Shown: piece after piece, positions 28,034 to 38,994 of the stretch
How positions within the stretch are numbered: position 1 is the first letter of the stretch
How the letters are laid out: each line of letters begins with the position of its first letter
Assembly (NCBI GenBank): GCA_021772985.1
Contig: JAJFKX010000010.1
Span: 1 to 64,000, forward strand
Source of the DNA: Gammaproteobacteria bacterium
Lineage (GTDB): Bacteria > Pseudomonadota > Gammaproteobacteria > Xanthomonadales > Wenzhouxiangellaceae
Length of the DNA stretch: 64,000 nucleotides
Direction: 5' to 3'
Made by a program: the position numbers and the translations under genes
The notes under the pieces: generated by a model
What the model saw: only the letters and a program-made list of their open reading frames with translations
What the model was told of the DNA's origin: nothing
Database searches by the model: none

Positions 28034-29137
28034 TCAGAGTTTGAGTGGCATCACAACATGCCGTGTCCGCTCACTGCCTGGCTCAATAATCAAACATGAG
28101 CTGTTAGCGTCACGTAATTTAAACTGCACATCTTCTGTGGATAGTGCGTTTAATGCATCAAGCAAGTAGGTAACATTGAAGCCAATCGACATGGCTGGCA
28201 CGGTGTGTGCGACATCCAGTTCTTCTACAGCTTCTTCCTGTTGTGGATTGTGGGCGATAATCTTAACCGCATCGTTAGAAAACTCCAGACGAACGCCACG
28301 AAATTTTTCGTTGGATAAAATTGCTGCTCTTTGCAGCGCGGTACGGAAGCGACCACGATTAATCACCACATCATGGTCATTGGTCGGTGGTATGACTGCC
28401 TCATATTCCGGGAATCGCCCATCAATAAGTTTAGAAGTCATGGTTAAACCTGGCTTGCTGACCTGAATATGATTGCTGCCGATACCCAATGTGATTTCGC
28501 CACCATCATTTTCCAGCAAACGCAGCAATTCCAGAATACCTTTGCGTGGCACAATGACTTGCTGTTCATCCTGCTGACCGGACACTTCTTCACTGAGGTC
28601 GGCTAACGCCAAACGATGGCCATCTGTTGCGACACAGCGCAACAAACTACCTTTCTTTTCCAGCAGCAAACCGTTCAGGTAATAACGAACATCCTGATTG
28701 GCCATAGCAAACGCAGTCCCTTCCAGCATCTGGCGCAATGCGCCTTCATTGACTGTGTAGTTGTTTAAATTATCTGCCTGTTCAAGGTCAGGGAATTCAT
28801 CTGCCGGGAGCGTACTTAAAGTAAAGTGACTACTTTTGGTATTAATCAATAATTGGTTATCCTGCTGCTCCAGAACCATTTCACAGCCATCCGGTAAGGC
28901 CCGACAAATATCCACCAGCTTCCGGGCAGGGACAGTTATACGACCAGCCTGTTGCACATCTGCTGTATGTGTTGCCCGCAACTCAACTTCCATATCAGTG
29001 CCGGTGCAGGATAGTTTTTCATCATCTGCCTGTAATAGAAAGTTGGCCAGAATGGGTAATGTTTGTCTGCGTTCTACCACACCAACCACTTGTGATAGCG
29101 GTTGTAGCAGTGCTTCGCGTTGCATGGTGAATTTCAT
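28034..29137 (-). CDS. dnaN: DNA polymerase III sliding clamp, beta subunit
   Basis: The ATG at 29137 is seven bases after a GAGG site and gives 367 residues (E. coli 366); a TTG two codons upstream is not needed. The N-terminus MKFTMQREALLQPLSQVVGVVERRQTLPILANFL and the C-terminal VVMPLKL are diagnostic. Three repeated clamp domains of about 120 residues are recognisable. It tethers the replicative polymerase to DNA and lies between dnaA and recF. Confidence 0.97.
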   Translation of the reverse strand: MKFTMQREALLQPLSQVVGVVERRQTLPILANFLLQADDEKLSCTGTDMEVELRATHTADVQQAGRITVPARKLVDICRALPDGCEMVLEQQDNQLLINTKSSHFTLSTLPADEFPDLEQADNLNNYTVNEGALRQMLEGTAFAMANQDVRYYLNGLLLEKKGSLLRCVATDGHRLALADLSEEVSGQQDEQQVIVPRKGILELLRLLENDGGEITLGIGSNHIQVSKPGLTMTSKLIDGRFPEYEAVIPPTNDHDVVINRGRFRTALQRAAILSNEKFRGVRLEFSNDAVKIIAHNPQQEEAVEELDVAHTVPAMSIGFNVTYLLDALNALSTEDVQFKLRDANSSCLIIEPGSERTRHVVMPLKL

Positions 29138-29435
29138 GGCCAATCCTCAAAAAACTATGTTATATATAAAGTTAGTAGTAGTTATAGAGTCAGTAAATTT
29201 CTGGCAATAACCCAAAAAAACTATTTAAAAACAATATGTTATATAATCTAACATCTTGCTGGTAACTATTTTATTATTTATGTATAGATTGTGCATAACA
29301 CAAACATACAGCATTACACCTGGATTTATCCACAGATAATACCGGGTTATTAAGCCATTTGTTAGTTGAGATTGCACCCCTGTGTAATAACATGGTTGTT
29401 TATCTACAATATTAAGCTGTTGAGACCGGCGATGG
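29138..29435. other. Likely oriC: AT-rich dnaA-dnaN intergenic region with DnaA boxes
   Basis: The 298-base interval holds two consensus DnaA boxes (TTATNCACA): TTATCCACA at 29326-29334, and TGTGCATAA at 29290-29298, the same motif on the other strand. Next to them (29150-29285) is a very AT-rich stretch that could serve as the unwinding element. The dnaN promoter must also lie here. A third near-consensus box (GGTGGATAA) lies just inside dnaA at about 29438. The dnaA-rpmH interval carries another box, so the functional origin could be split. Confidence 0.6.
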
Positions 29436-30755
29436 CTAGGTGGATAACTGTCGAACCAATCGTTTTTTATCCTCGCTTAGTTGGGCATCATTGCGTACCA
29501 GTTCTTCAATTTTCCGACATGCATGTAAGACCGTGGTGTGATCACGACCACCAAACGCGTGTCCGATTTCCGGCAGGCTGTTATCTGTCAGTTCCTTACA
29601 TAAAGCCATAGCCAATTGCCGTGGTCTGGCAATGGACCGGGTGCGGCGCTTGGATAGCATGTCTAACTCACGCAGATTGTAAAACTCAGCGACGGTTTTT
29701 TTGATCAAATCCATGGTTATTGAACGATCATGGATGGCCAGCAGATCACGTAGTGTGTCTCTGGCAAATGCTTCATTAACTTCACAACCCATAAAGTTTG
29801 CATTGGCATACAAAGTGTTTAAGGCTCCTTCCAGATCACGTACGCTGCTGCGCATTTTGCCAGCGATCAGTTGTGCGACATCCAAGTGTAAAATCCAGCC
29901 TTTTTCCTGAGCCTTTTGAATCAGAATAGCCACCCGTGTTTCAAAGTCCGGTGGTTCAATAGAAACGGTTAAACCCCAACCAAAACGGGATTGTAACCTG
30001 GGCTCCAGGTTGGGAACTTCCTTGGGGTATCTATCGCAGGTGAGGATAATCTGCTGTTGCAAATCCAGTAAAGCGTTAAACGTATGAAAAAACTCTTCCT
30101 GAGAACGCTCTTTGCCAGCGATAAATTGAATATCGTCAATCAGCAACGCATCGACACTCCGGTATCGTTGCTTGAACTGCTCAACGTTGCGGGAACCCAA
30201 TGATCGTACCAGGTCATTAACGAACCTTTCCGAAGGTAAATATAAAATCTTGGCGCGCGGGTTGTTTTGTTTGATCAGGTTCCCCGCAGCGTGCAGCAAA
30301 TGTGTTTTGCCCAAACCAGTACTGCCATATAAAGTTAACGGGTTATAGTCACTACCGGGATTACGCGCCACCTGTATAGCTGCATTTAAGGCCAACTCGT
30401 TACTTTTGCCGGGAACAAAGTTATCGAAGGTGTAGCGTTGATCCAGACCGGTAAACTGTTCCGCCGCATTGTCATGTTTAGCAGTTTTAGCAGGACCGTG
30501 GTTTTGCCGATTGGCAACACCAATGAACGGTTCGTCTTCAAGATCAGGTCGCAGCTGCAGTAAAATTGCATGAATTGTATGCAGATAATTTTGTTCCACC
30601 CGCTCACATACAATCTGGTTGGGAGCCAACAACACAAGACGGCCATTGCTGTTAGAGGTCAAACGTAAAGGCCGCAGCCAGGTATTGACTTCATCCAGTG
30701 GGAATTGCCGTTCCAGGCGTGATAAACATTGTTGCCAGATGGGATCTGAAGACAT
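29436..30755 (-). CDS. dnaA: Chromosomal replication initiator protein DnaA
   Basis: A 439-residue initiator. Domain I is at 1-80 (LERQFPLDEVNTWLRPLRL), a short linker follows, and the AAA+ domain III has Walker A GSTGLGKT (144-151) and Walker B LLIDDIQF. The DNA-binding domain IV ends with GHAFGGRDHTTVLHACRKI, which recognises the DnaA box. DnaA boxes lie on both sides of the gene (29290-29334 and 30826-30834), consistent with autoregulation and with an adjacent origin. Confidence 0.97.
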   Translation of the reverse strand: MSSDPIWQQCLSRLERQFPLDEVNTWLRPLRLTSNSNGRLVLLAPNQIVCERVEQNYLHTIHAILLQLRPDLEDEPFIGVANRQNHGPAKTAKHDNAAEQFTGLDQRYTFDNFVPGKSNELALNAAIQVARNPGSDYNPLTLYGSTGLGKTHLLHAAGNLIKQNNPRAKILYLPSERFVNDLVRSLGSRNVEQFKQRYRSVDALLIDDIQFIAGKERSQEEFFHTFNALLDLQQQIILTCDRYPKEVPNLEPRLQSRFGWGLTVSIEPPDFETRVAILIQKAQEKGWILHLDVAQLIAGKMRSSVRDLEGALNTLYANANFMGCEVNEAFARDTLRDLLAIHDRSITMDLIKKTVAEFYNLRELDMLSKRRTRSIARPRQLAMALCKELTDNSLPEIGHAFGGRDHTTVLHACRKIEELVRNDAQLSEDKKRLVRQLST

Positions 30756-30825
30756 CTATAGGTTACAACTTTAAGATCAGCACTATTGCAAAACGGACTA
30801 GCATCATAATGCATCTGCACCGGCT

Positions 30826-30834
30826 TGTGGATAA
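30826..30834. promoter_or_regulatory. DnaA box upstream of dnaA
   Basis: TGTGGATAA is the perfect complement of TTATCCACA. It lies 71 bases upstream of the dnaA start, between dnaA and rpmH, a position suited to autorepression of dnaA or a second part of the origin. Confidence 0.7.
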
Positions 30835-30892
30835 CTATTGCATCTATACGGCCCGGGTAGTGAGAAAGCATCAGCAAAGTTCGTCAAATGGA

Positions 30893-30921
30893 TTGACCTT
30901 ATTAGGAAAATTTCCTATCAT
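30893..30921 (+). promoter_or_regulatory. Sigma-70 promoter for rpmH
   Basis: TTGACC (30893-30898), a 17-base spacer, and TATCAT (30916-30921) give a near-consensus promoter. It lies 50 bases before the rpmH start, with no other gene between. Confidence 0.75.
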
Positions 30922-30970
30922 GGCGGGCTGTTTCCGCGAAATGCGGATAGTTTAATTTTTGGAGTTTCCA

Positions 30971-31105
30971 ATGAAACGTACTTATCAGCCTAGCAGAATC
31001 AAGCGTGCTCGCACTCATGGTTTCCGTGCCCGGATGGCAACGCGCGGTGGCCGCGCCATTATTAATGCCCGTCGTCGTCGTGGCCGTAAACGCCTGGCAC
31101 AGTAA
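30971..31105 (+). CDS. rpmH: 50S ribosomal protein L34
   Basis: A 44-residue basic protein. It starts [20 protein letters not shown] and ends GRKRLAQ, the near-invariant L34 sequence. A GGAG site sits seven bases before the ATG. It is the first gene of the plus-strand run rpmH-rnpA-yidC-mnmE, divergent from dnaA, the classical bacterial origin layout. Confidence 0.97.
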   Translation: MKRTYQPSRIKRARTHGFRARMATRGGRAIINARRRRGRKRLAQ

Positions 31106-31228
31106 TTCATTACATTTCAGATTGTTGTTACCAGCAATTCTGTCTCTGGGATTGTTATACATCTGCTATTGCCGATAGATAGCTGATAAAAGTCAGGTTG
31201 TCTAATCAAAACCGGTTTAAGCACTGAC

Positions 31229-31618
31229 ATGGCAGGCTACAGCAAACAGCAAAGGTTGCGCAAACCAAGCGAATTCGTTGGGGTGTTCAGATCCAAACCG
31301 GTTGTCAGCAGCGATCGGTTTTTTCGTGTTCTCGGAAAAAAAAGCGCCGCGCAGGCTCGTTTAGGTTTGGTAGTCAGTAAAAAAGTGGATAAACGCGCGG
31401 TTGAACGTAACCGGATTAAACGTATGGTGCGTGAGATTTTCCGCGATTGGAATGAGACCAGCGATCAAGTGCTAACACCAACGACCGCAGATATTGTGTT
31501 TCAAGCAAAGCCGGCAGCTGCAGGGGCTTGTAATCAAAAGCTGCAAGCCGCAACTTACCAGCATCTGATTAATATTCAAAACCAACTCAAGGATACCTCT
31601 CATGCCGGAAACACGTAA
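31229..31618 (+). CDS. rnpA: Ribonuclease P protein component
   Basis: A 129-residue basic protein that helps the RNase P RNA to mature tRNA 5' ends. The conserved block is RLGLVVSKKVDKRAVERNRIKRMVREIFR, with the RNR motif. N-terminal RLRKPSEFVGVFRSK is also typical. The last 17 bases overlap the yidC start. The usual small gene yidD, which in most relatives lies between rnpA and yidC, is missing here. Confidence 0.95.
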   Translation: MAGYSKQQRLRKPSEFVGVFRSKPVVSSDRFFRVLGKKSAAQARLGLVVSKKVDKRAVERNRIKRMVREIFRDWNETSDQVLTPTTADIVFQAKPAAAGACNQKLQAATYQHLINIQNQLKDTSHAGNT

Positions 31619-33320
31619 CCTGTTTCTGATTGCACTGGCAGTGCTGGCTTTTTTGTTGTGGTCACAATGGCAGCAGGATTACGCGCGGCCATTGCAGCCA
31701 ACCAGTAGACCTGCGGATCAGGGCAGCATTGGTGATGTTGTTAATAACATACCGGCCAGTGATGCCGAATTACCAACGCCAGTGGCTGCAGATGTACCCA
31801 CGCCGGTAGTCAATGACGGGATGCCATCAAGCCAGCCGGGAAACAATTCAACCACTGCTATAAATAATGACGATAGTGAGTTGATTACAGTAACGACCGA
31901 TGTGCTTGAAGTGCAGATTGACCCACAAGGAGGGACCATAGTCAGCGCCAAGCTTTTGAACTATCCAGTTGAGGTTAGCCGTCCGGAAGTACCGATTCAG
32001 CTGATGCAGCGAAACCTTGGTACCGGCAATTATTATGTGGCGCAATCTGGCTTATTGTCAGTTAATAACCCTGCACCGACGCATTTGGTCCGCTACCAGT
32101 ATCAGCAAAATGAATATAGGCTGGCACAAGGCCAGCAACAACTTCAGATACCATTGAACTGGAGTGAAAATGGTATCAATGTAACCAAAACACTCACGTT
32201 ACAACGTGGCGGATACATCATTGATACCCAACATGTTTTAACAAATCAGACCGCTCAGGACTGGGAAGGCAATCGTTATGTGCAATTGCAACGGACAGCA
32301 CCAACCGGTAGTAAGGGCGGAATAACGGATACCTCGCGTTACAGCTTTAATGGTGCAGGCTATTACACACCAGAAAATCGATTTGATAAGTTGAAGTTTG
32401 ATGACTTCGCTGAGCAAAATCTCAATATCCGCACCAGCAATGGCTGGATCGCTATGATTCAGCATTATTTTATGAGTGCCTGGTTGCCGCCGGCTGATAG
32501 CGTCGAAACAATTGGTAGTGCAATTGTGAACCAATCGGGTACGACACGGTATCTACTGCGTTATCAAAATACCCCGGTACGGATTGCATCCGGGCAGACC
32601 CACCAATTTTCCAGTCAGCTATATGTTGGTCCGAAGTTACAGGAACAACTGAAGGATTTGGCTGAAGGCTTGGAGTTAACCGTAGATTACGGAATCTTCA
32701 CAATATTCTCAAAACCATTGTTTATTGCTTTGGATTGGATTCATTCTCTGGTGCGCAACTGGGGGCTGGCAATTGTTATATTGACGCTGTTGATCAAATT
32801 GCTGTTCTTTAAGCTGACCGAAAGGCAGTACAAGTCCATGGCGCGCATGCGCAAATTGCAGCCAAGGATTGAAAAACTTAAGGAACGATACGGTGAAGAC
32901 CGGCAGAAGATGAGCGCTGCCATGATGGAAATGTATAAAACCGAAAAGGTTAATCCATTAGGTGGTTGCTTACCGATATTGGTGCAGATTCCGATTTTCA
33001 TCGCATTGTATTGGGTACTGCTGGAGTCGGTCGAATTACGCCAGGCACCGTTCTTTGCCTGGATTCAGGATTTGTCCAGTCCGGATCCGTATTTTGTCCT
33101 GCCATTGATTAACGGTATTGCGATGATTGCCACGCAACGGATGACTCCTTCACCAGGGATGGATCCGATGCAGCGCAAAATGATGAATGCCTTGCCGTTT
33201 GTATTTTCAATAATGTTTGCGTTTTTCCCTGCTGGCCTGGTGTTGTACTGGGCCACAAATGCGGTTATTTCATTAGCGCAACAGTGGTTTATTACCAAAC
33301 GGATTGAAAACACAGTCTGA
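31602..33320 (+). CDS. yidC: Membrane protein insertase YidC
   Basis: A 572-residue inner-membrane protein that inserts and folds membrane proteins. It has an N-terminal span (NLFLIALAVLAFLLWSQWQ), a large periplasmic beta-supersandwich P1 domain (about 75-355), and five C-terminal spans from about residue 375. The hydrophilic-groove Arg is in SMARMRKLQPRIEKLKERYGEDRQKM, and the C-terminal PLGGCLPILVQIPIFIALYWVLLESVELR block is typical. It overlaps rnpA and mnmE by 17 bases each, showing tight coupling. Confidence 0.97.
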   Translation: MPETRNLFLIALAVLAFLLWSQWQQDYARPLQPTSRPADQGSIGDVVNNIPASDAELPTPVAADVPTPVVNDGMPSSQPGNNSTTAINNDDSELITVTTDVLEVQIDPQGGTIVSAKLLNYPVEVSRPEVPIQLMQRNLGTGNYYVAQSGLLSVNNPAPTHLVRYQYQQNEYRLAQGQQQLQIPLNWSENGINVTKTLTLQRGGYIIDTQHVLTNQTAQDWEGNRYVQLQRTAPTGSKGGITDTSRYSFNGAGYYTPENRFDKLKFDDFAEQNLNIRTSNGWIAMIQHYFMSAWLPPADSVETIGSAIVNQSGTTRYLLRYQNTPVRIASGQTHQFSSQLYVGPKLQEQLKDLAEGLELTVDYGIFTIFSKPLFIALDWIHSLVRNWGLAIVILTLLIKLLFFKLTERQYKSMARMRKLQPRIEKLKERYGEDRQKMSAAMMEMYKTEKVNPLGGCLPILVQIPIFIALYWVLLESVELRQAPFFAWIQDLSSPDPYFVLPLINGIAMIATQRMTPSPGMDPMQRKMMNALPFVFSIMFAFFPAGLVLYWATNAVISLAQQWFITKRIENTV

Positions 33321-34623
33321 CACCATTTGTGCGATTGCTACACCACCGGGTACCGGTGGTATTGGCATTATTCGAATTTCCGGCTCACAAGCCCAGGCAA
33401 TAACGGTGTCGCTGTGCGGCACGCTTCCCCAACCACGTCGTGCGAGCTTGCGTAATTTCCATGACCTCGAAGGGGAAGTACTGGATCGTGGCCTGGTGTT
33501 GGTTTTTCCTGCGCCGAATTCATTTACCGGCGAAAATGTAGTCGAATTACATACACATGGTGGACAGGTTTTATTGCAACTGCTGTTACAACAGGTTTGT
33601 GTTGCTGGTGCCCGGCTTGCCCGACCTGGAGAGTTTACCGAACGCGCCTTTCTGAATGGCAAGTTGGATTTGACCCAGGCTGAAGCGATTGCCGACTTGA
33701 TTCATGCTGGTAGTGCTGCTGCTGTAAGAGCTGCAAACCGTAGCTTAGAAGGTGGTCTGAGCAAACCGGTCAGTGCGTTGCAGCAACGGTTGATCGAATT
33801 GCGGATATGGGTAGAGGCGGCGTTGGATTTCCCTGAGGAGGAAATCGATTTTCTAGCCGACCAGAGAATTTCAGAGCGGTTGCAAGAACTGCGGCGGCAA
33901 ACCGAGGAATTATTGGTTATCGCACAAACGGGTATACACCTCACCCAAGGCGCACGGCTGGCAATTATTGGCCCGCCGAATGCCGGGAAATCCAGCTTAT
34001 TAAATGCTTTGGTTAAGCATGATGCTGCCATTGTTACCGATATTCCCGGCACTACCCGGGATGTTTTACGTGAACAGCTTGAAATCGGTGGTGTTCCAAT
34101 GGAAGTGGTTGATACGGCCGGATTACGGAACAGTACTGATCCAGTTGAGCTGGAAGGAATCCGCAGAGCCCATATAGCTTTGGATAGTGCTGATGTAGTG
34201 TTGTGGCTTACCGATGTAACCGACAGCAGTAATTCTCAGCCTCCAAAAGGTTTGAAGGTCCCAATTATTACTGTGGGTAACAAAAGTGATCTCTTGAACG
34301 TGTCAGAGAGCAGGCTTTCACATCAGATTATAATTTCCGCTAAAAACGGGATAGGTTTGGAAGCACTGGAACAAGCCATTTTAAAAGCACTTAAGATCAA
34401 TAACGCAGATAGCCAGGCATTTTCCGCTCGCCCACGACATCTAGCTGCATTGCAGCAGGTTATCGAGCATTTAAATACCGCTGTTGGACATGTTCCTCAA
34501 GCCGGCGAGTTACTGGCTGAAGAATTGTTGGGCGCACAGTATGCGTTATCGGAAATCACTGGGGAATATCACAATGATGATTTACTGGGCGCGATATTCA
34601 GCAGTTTTTGCATTGGTAAATAA
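33304..34623 (+). CDS. mnmE: tRNA uridine-5-carboxymethylaminomethyl synthesis GTPase MnmE
   Basis: A 439-residue GTPase. With MnmG it installs cmnm5 on the wobble uridine of several tRNAs. The N-terminal folate-binding domain (ICAIATPPGTGGIGIIRISG) is followed by a helical domain with the G domain inserted: GPPNAGKSSLL, DIPGTTRD, DTAGLR and NKSD. The final FCIGK is the invariant C-terminus with the catalytic Cys. The start appears to be TTG at 33304, inside the yidC end, and no ATG is better placed. Confidence 0.95.
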   Translation: MKTQSDTICAIATPPGTGGIGIIRISGSQAQAITVSLCGTLPQPRRASLRNFHDLEGEVLDRGLVLVFPAPNSFTGENVVELHTHGGQVLLQLLLQQVCVAGARLARPGEFTERAFLNGKLDLTQAEAIADLIHAGSAAAVRAANRSLEGGLSKPVSALQQRLIELRIWVEAALDFPEEEIDFLADQRISERLQELRRQTEELLVIAQTGIHLTQGARLAIIGPPNAGKSSLLNALVKHDAAIVTDIPGTTRDVLREQLEIGGVPMEVVDTAGLRNSTDPVELEGIRRAHIALDSADVVLWLTDVTDSSNSQPPKGLKVPIITVGNKSDLLNVSESRLSHQIIISAKNGIGLEALEQAILKALKINNADSQAFSARPRHLAALQQVIEHLNTAVGHVPQAGELLAEELLGAQYALSEITGEYHNDDLLGAIFSSFCIGK

Positions 34624-34660
34624 CACACTGGTAAAAAGTGTATGATAGGAACAAGCAAAA

Positions 34661-34678
34661 TTGTTGAAATATCAACAA
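34661..34678. promoter_or_regulatory. Dyad operator upstream of the Xre-RES pair
   Basis: TTGTTGA-AATA-TCAACAA is a perfect seven-base inverted repeat, 41 bases before the antitoxin start. A TATTAT hexamer follows at about 34688-34693. Xre-type antitoxins usually repress their own operon through such dyads. Confidence 0.6.
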
Positions 34679-34718
34679 AAAAACACTATTATATGAAAAA
34701 GGAACAAAGCAATAAATT

Positions 34719-35075
34719 ATGAGTGCAGTTGTATCAACCATGCCAGAAGCCCCTGAAGTACTCAGCAAAGCGGTGTTCAAAGCCGGTAAAGCAATGGGTT
34801 TAACGCAGTCGCAAGTGGGGGATGTAATTGGCCGTGAACGCACAGGCATACGCCAGGGACTCAACCCCACCAGTAAAGCGGGCGAGTTGGCCTTATTGCT
34901 GATCCGTTGTTACCGGTCGTTATTCGTATTGGTTGGAGGGGACAATAAAGCAATGCGACACTGGTTGAATACCAACAACCGTCATTTGGGAGCTGTACCT
35001 AGAGAACAGCTCAACAATATCCCTGGTTTAATTCGAGTGACGGAATACCTGGATGCCATGCGCGGCAAAATATAA
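34719..35075 (+). CDS. Xre/MbcA/ParS-type antitoxin
   Basis: A 118-residue protein. The N-terminal half has an Xre-like helix-turn-helix (LSKAVFKAGKAMGLTQSQVGDVIG, about 15-45). The C-terminal half is the toxin-binding DUF2384 domain, with the family block LLLIRCYRSLFVLVGGDNKAMRHWLNTNNRHLGAVPRE. It should bind and neutralise the RES toxin encoded next and repress the operon through the dyad at 34661. It is an accessory pair inserted directly after mnmE. Confidence 0.9.
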   Translation: MSAVVSTMPEAPEVLSKAVFKAGKAMGLTQSQVGDVIGRERTGIRQGLNPTSKAGELALLLIRCYRSLFVLVGGDNKAMRHWLNTNNRHLGAVPREQLNNIPGLIRVTEYLDAMRGKI

Positions 35076-35150
35076 ACAGTAAAAGTCGAATCCTGACCGT
35101 AAAACCAAGTCTAAAATCAGAAATAACACCATGGATGGAAACTGAACAAC

Positions 35151-35900
35151 ATGGATTGGTCCGCGCTGGTTTGTGCAACAACCCCAGTTTTGGTCACAGG
35201 CCGTATCTGGAGGGTGGTTGAAAGCCAGCAACAAGTAGCCACAGCAGCGCTGGTTGACGATCTCTCAGAGCAGGCATTGTTGGAAGATTTACTGGAAGCC
35301 AGCAAACCCCAATGCCCGGCTGGTTGTGAGCGCTTACATTACTTATTGAAAACGCCATTCAGATATCCACCTTTGCGCTGGGGGTCACGTTTTGGCAGCC
35401 GTTTTGAGCCCGGCATTTTTTATGCGTCACACACGCCCAGAACAGCGCTGGCAGAAACAGCATATTATCGGTTGCTGTTTTTGGATGGCATGATGGAGCC
35501 GTTGGATAAATTGATTAGCCAGCACGTGATGTTTGCTGTACGTTGTTACAGCAAACAGGGAATCAAACTGCAGCAACCACCATTTAAGCAATACAAACAG
35601 TTGCTTGCTGACCCGGATAGCTATAGACATAGCCAGTTATTAGGTACTGAGTTGCGCATCCAGGGTTATCAGGCGATTGAATTTATTTCGGCTCGTGAGC
35701 CACAGGCAGGAATCAATGTCGCTTTACTGGCACCGCAAACGTTACGCAGTCGGGAACCAGAAAAAAATGTGCGAATTCTTACCCAGACGTCTAAAAACAG
35801 GGTGTTTTTTAAGTTTGATGGTGAACTGATCGAGTTCCCGCTGAAACAGTTTCTATTGGATGGGCGATTGCCGAACCCAACTACATCAAATAGTACCTAA
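35151..35900 (+). CDS. RES domain toxin
   Basis: A 249-residue protein of the RES family, which degrade NAD+ and stop growth. The three signature residues are in RWGSRFGSRF (Arg), FYASHTPRTALAETAYYR (Glu), and a Ser in the late block GYQAIEFISARE. The Tyr in GIFYAS is also family typical. It lies 75 bases after the antitoxin gene with its own GGATGG site, in the standard antitoxin-toxin order. Confidence 0.9.
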   Translation: MDWSALVCATTPVLVTGRIWRVVESQQQVATAALVDDLSEQALLEDLLEASKPQCPAGCERLHYLLKTPFRYPPLRWGSRFGSRFEPGIFYASHTPRTALAETAYYRLLFLDGMMEPLDKLISQHVMFAVRCYSKQGIKLQQPPFKQYKQLLADPDSYRHSQLLGTELRIQGYQAIEFISAREPQAGINVALLAPQTLRSREPEKNVRILTQTSKNRVFFKFDGELIEFPLKQFLLDGRLPNPTTSNST

Positions 35901-35955
35901 CCCTGCATATTAAAAGTAGAAAACCGAAAATTGATAACTAGGACGGAAAATCAGC

Positions 35956-36636
35956 ATGGCGCAAATTTTGATGGTACTAACATCACATGATCAAATCGGC
36001 GATACAGGTCGAGCAACCGGTTTTTGGTTGGAAGAACTGGCTGCGCCATATTACGAGTTTTTAGAAGCGGGTCACGAAGTCATACTGGTATCCATACAAG
36101 GTGGGCAGGCCCCCATGGACCCTGAAAGCCAACAGCCACAGAATCTAAAAGAAGCTGGGAAAAAGTTCTTAGCCGATCAACAGGCGATGCTGCATTTAGC
36201 CAATACCACGCCATTGGTTGATATTTGCCCGGAGGATTTTGACGCCGTGTTTTATCCTGGCGGTCATGGTCCAATCTGGGATCTTGCAGAGAGCCCTCAC
36301 AGCATAGAGTTGATTGAAGAAATGTATATGTCAGGGAAACCGGTAGCAGCGGTTTGTCATGGCCCTGTAGTACTACGGCATGCTAAAACCGCACAGGGAA
36401 AGCCGCTGATAGAGAATAAGCAAATCACTTGTTTCAGCAATACAGAGGAAACCGAAGCAGGCATGCACAATATGGTGCCGTATCTGTTGGAAGATGAATT
36501 AAAACGTTTGGGGGCAAACTATTTATGTGGGCCGGCGTGGGGTGATTTCAGCGTGGTTGATGGTCATTTAATAACCGGGCAAAACCCGGCTTCTTCGGTC
36601 AGTAGTGCCCGTAAGTTACTGTTAATACTGGGTTAG
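35956..36636 (+). CDS. DJ-1/PfpI family (type 1 glutamine amidotransferase-like) protein
   Basis: A 226-residue protein of the DJ-1/PfpI fold. The nucleophilic elbow is VAAVCHGPVVLRHA (Cys at about 135), with the acid residue in GATGFWLEELAAPYYEF-type N-terminal block (here GRATGFWLEELAAPYYEFLEA) and FYPGGHGPIWDL. It resembles the HSP31-like/class I group that includes glyoxalase III-type enzymes. A GGACGG site precedes the ATG at 35956. It may be co-transcribed with the TA pair but is probably an independent stress-related gene. Confidence 0.85.
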   Translation: MAQILMVLTSHDQIGDTGRATGFWLEELAAPYYEFLEAGHEVILVSIQGGQAPMDPESQQPQNLKEAGKKFLADQQAMLHLANTTPLVDICPEDFDAVFYPGGHGPIWDLAESPHSIELIEEMYMSGKPVAAVCHGPVVLRHAKTAQGKPLIENKQITCFSNTEETEAGMHNMVPYLLEDELKRLGANYLCGPAWGDFSVVDGHLITGQNPASSVSSARKLLLILG

Positions 36637-36806
36637 GTCAGCTTAAAAACCCATCATCACTTATTTATCACATCTGTAAGCGTATAGTTATCTGACCTCC
36701 GGATAGGGTAGAGGTTGGTCTTAACAGACAACAGGATTACGGTTAGTGCCCTGACAGGAAGTAGTTATAGTAGCTCATGGATTAAGAGCGACAATAAAAG
36801 GCCATT

Positions 36807-36847
36807 AATGGGCAACCGAAGTATTCTTCGGTTGCCCATTATTTTTT
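36807..36847 (+). terminator. Rho-independent terminator
   Basis: AATGGGCAACCGAAG and CTTCGGTTGCCCATT form a perfect 15-pair stem with a TATT loop, followed by ATTTTTT. It lies 3' of the DJ-1 gene and 25 bases from the thiC stop on the other strand, so it may serve both. Confidence 0.9.
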
Positions 36848-36871
36848 GCGGTAGAAATACTTAAAGAACCA

Positions 36872-38779
<1,908 letters not shown>

Positions 38780-38994
38780 CTAAACAGAAATTGTTTGAGG
38801 TAGAAAACATCTAGGCGTAGATTCCTTGGTATCATAGCAGCCCTTTTCAATAGATTCTGAATAATCTACAACTGACATTAAGCTGTGACTTCTGGCACTT
38901 TGGTAATAAAGTCAACCAGCACATTATGTCAGCCTGTAGAGGTTTTGATGGCTTTATCGCAGAGCCGCCGAAACCAATAGTTGGATTGAGACTT

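Noticed and set aside
36637-36871. Possible TPP riboswitch near thiC
   Set aside because: thiC is on the minus strand, so this region is 3' of it; the only structure here is a terminator hairpin, and the true leader (38768-38994) shows no THI-box core.
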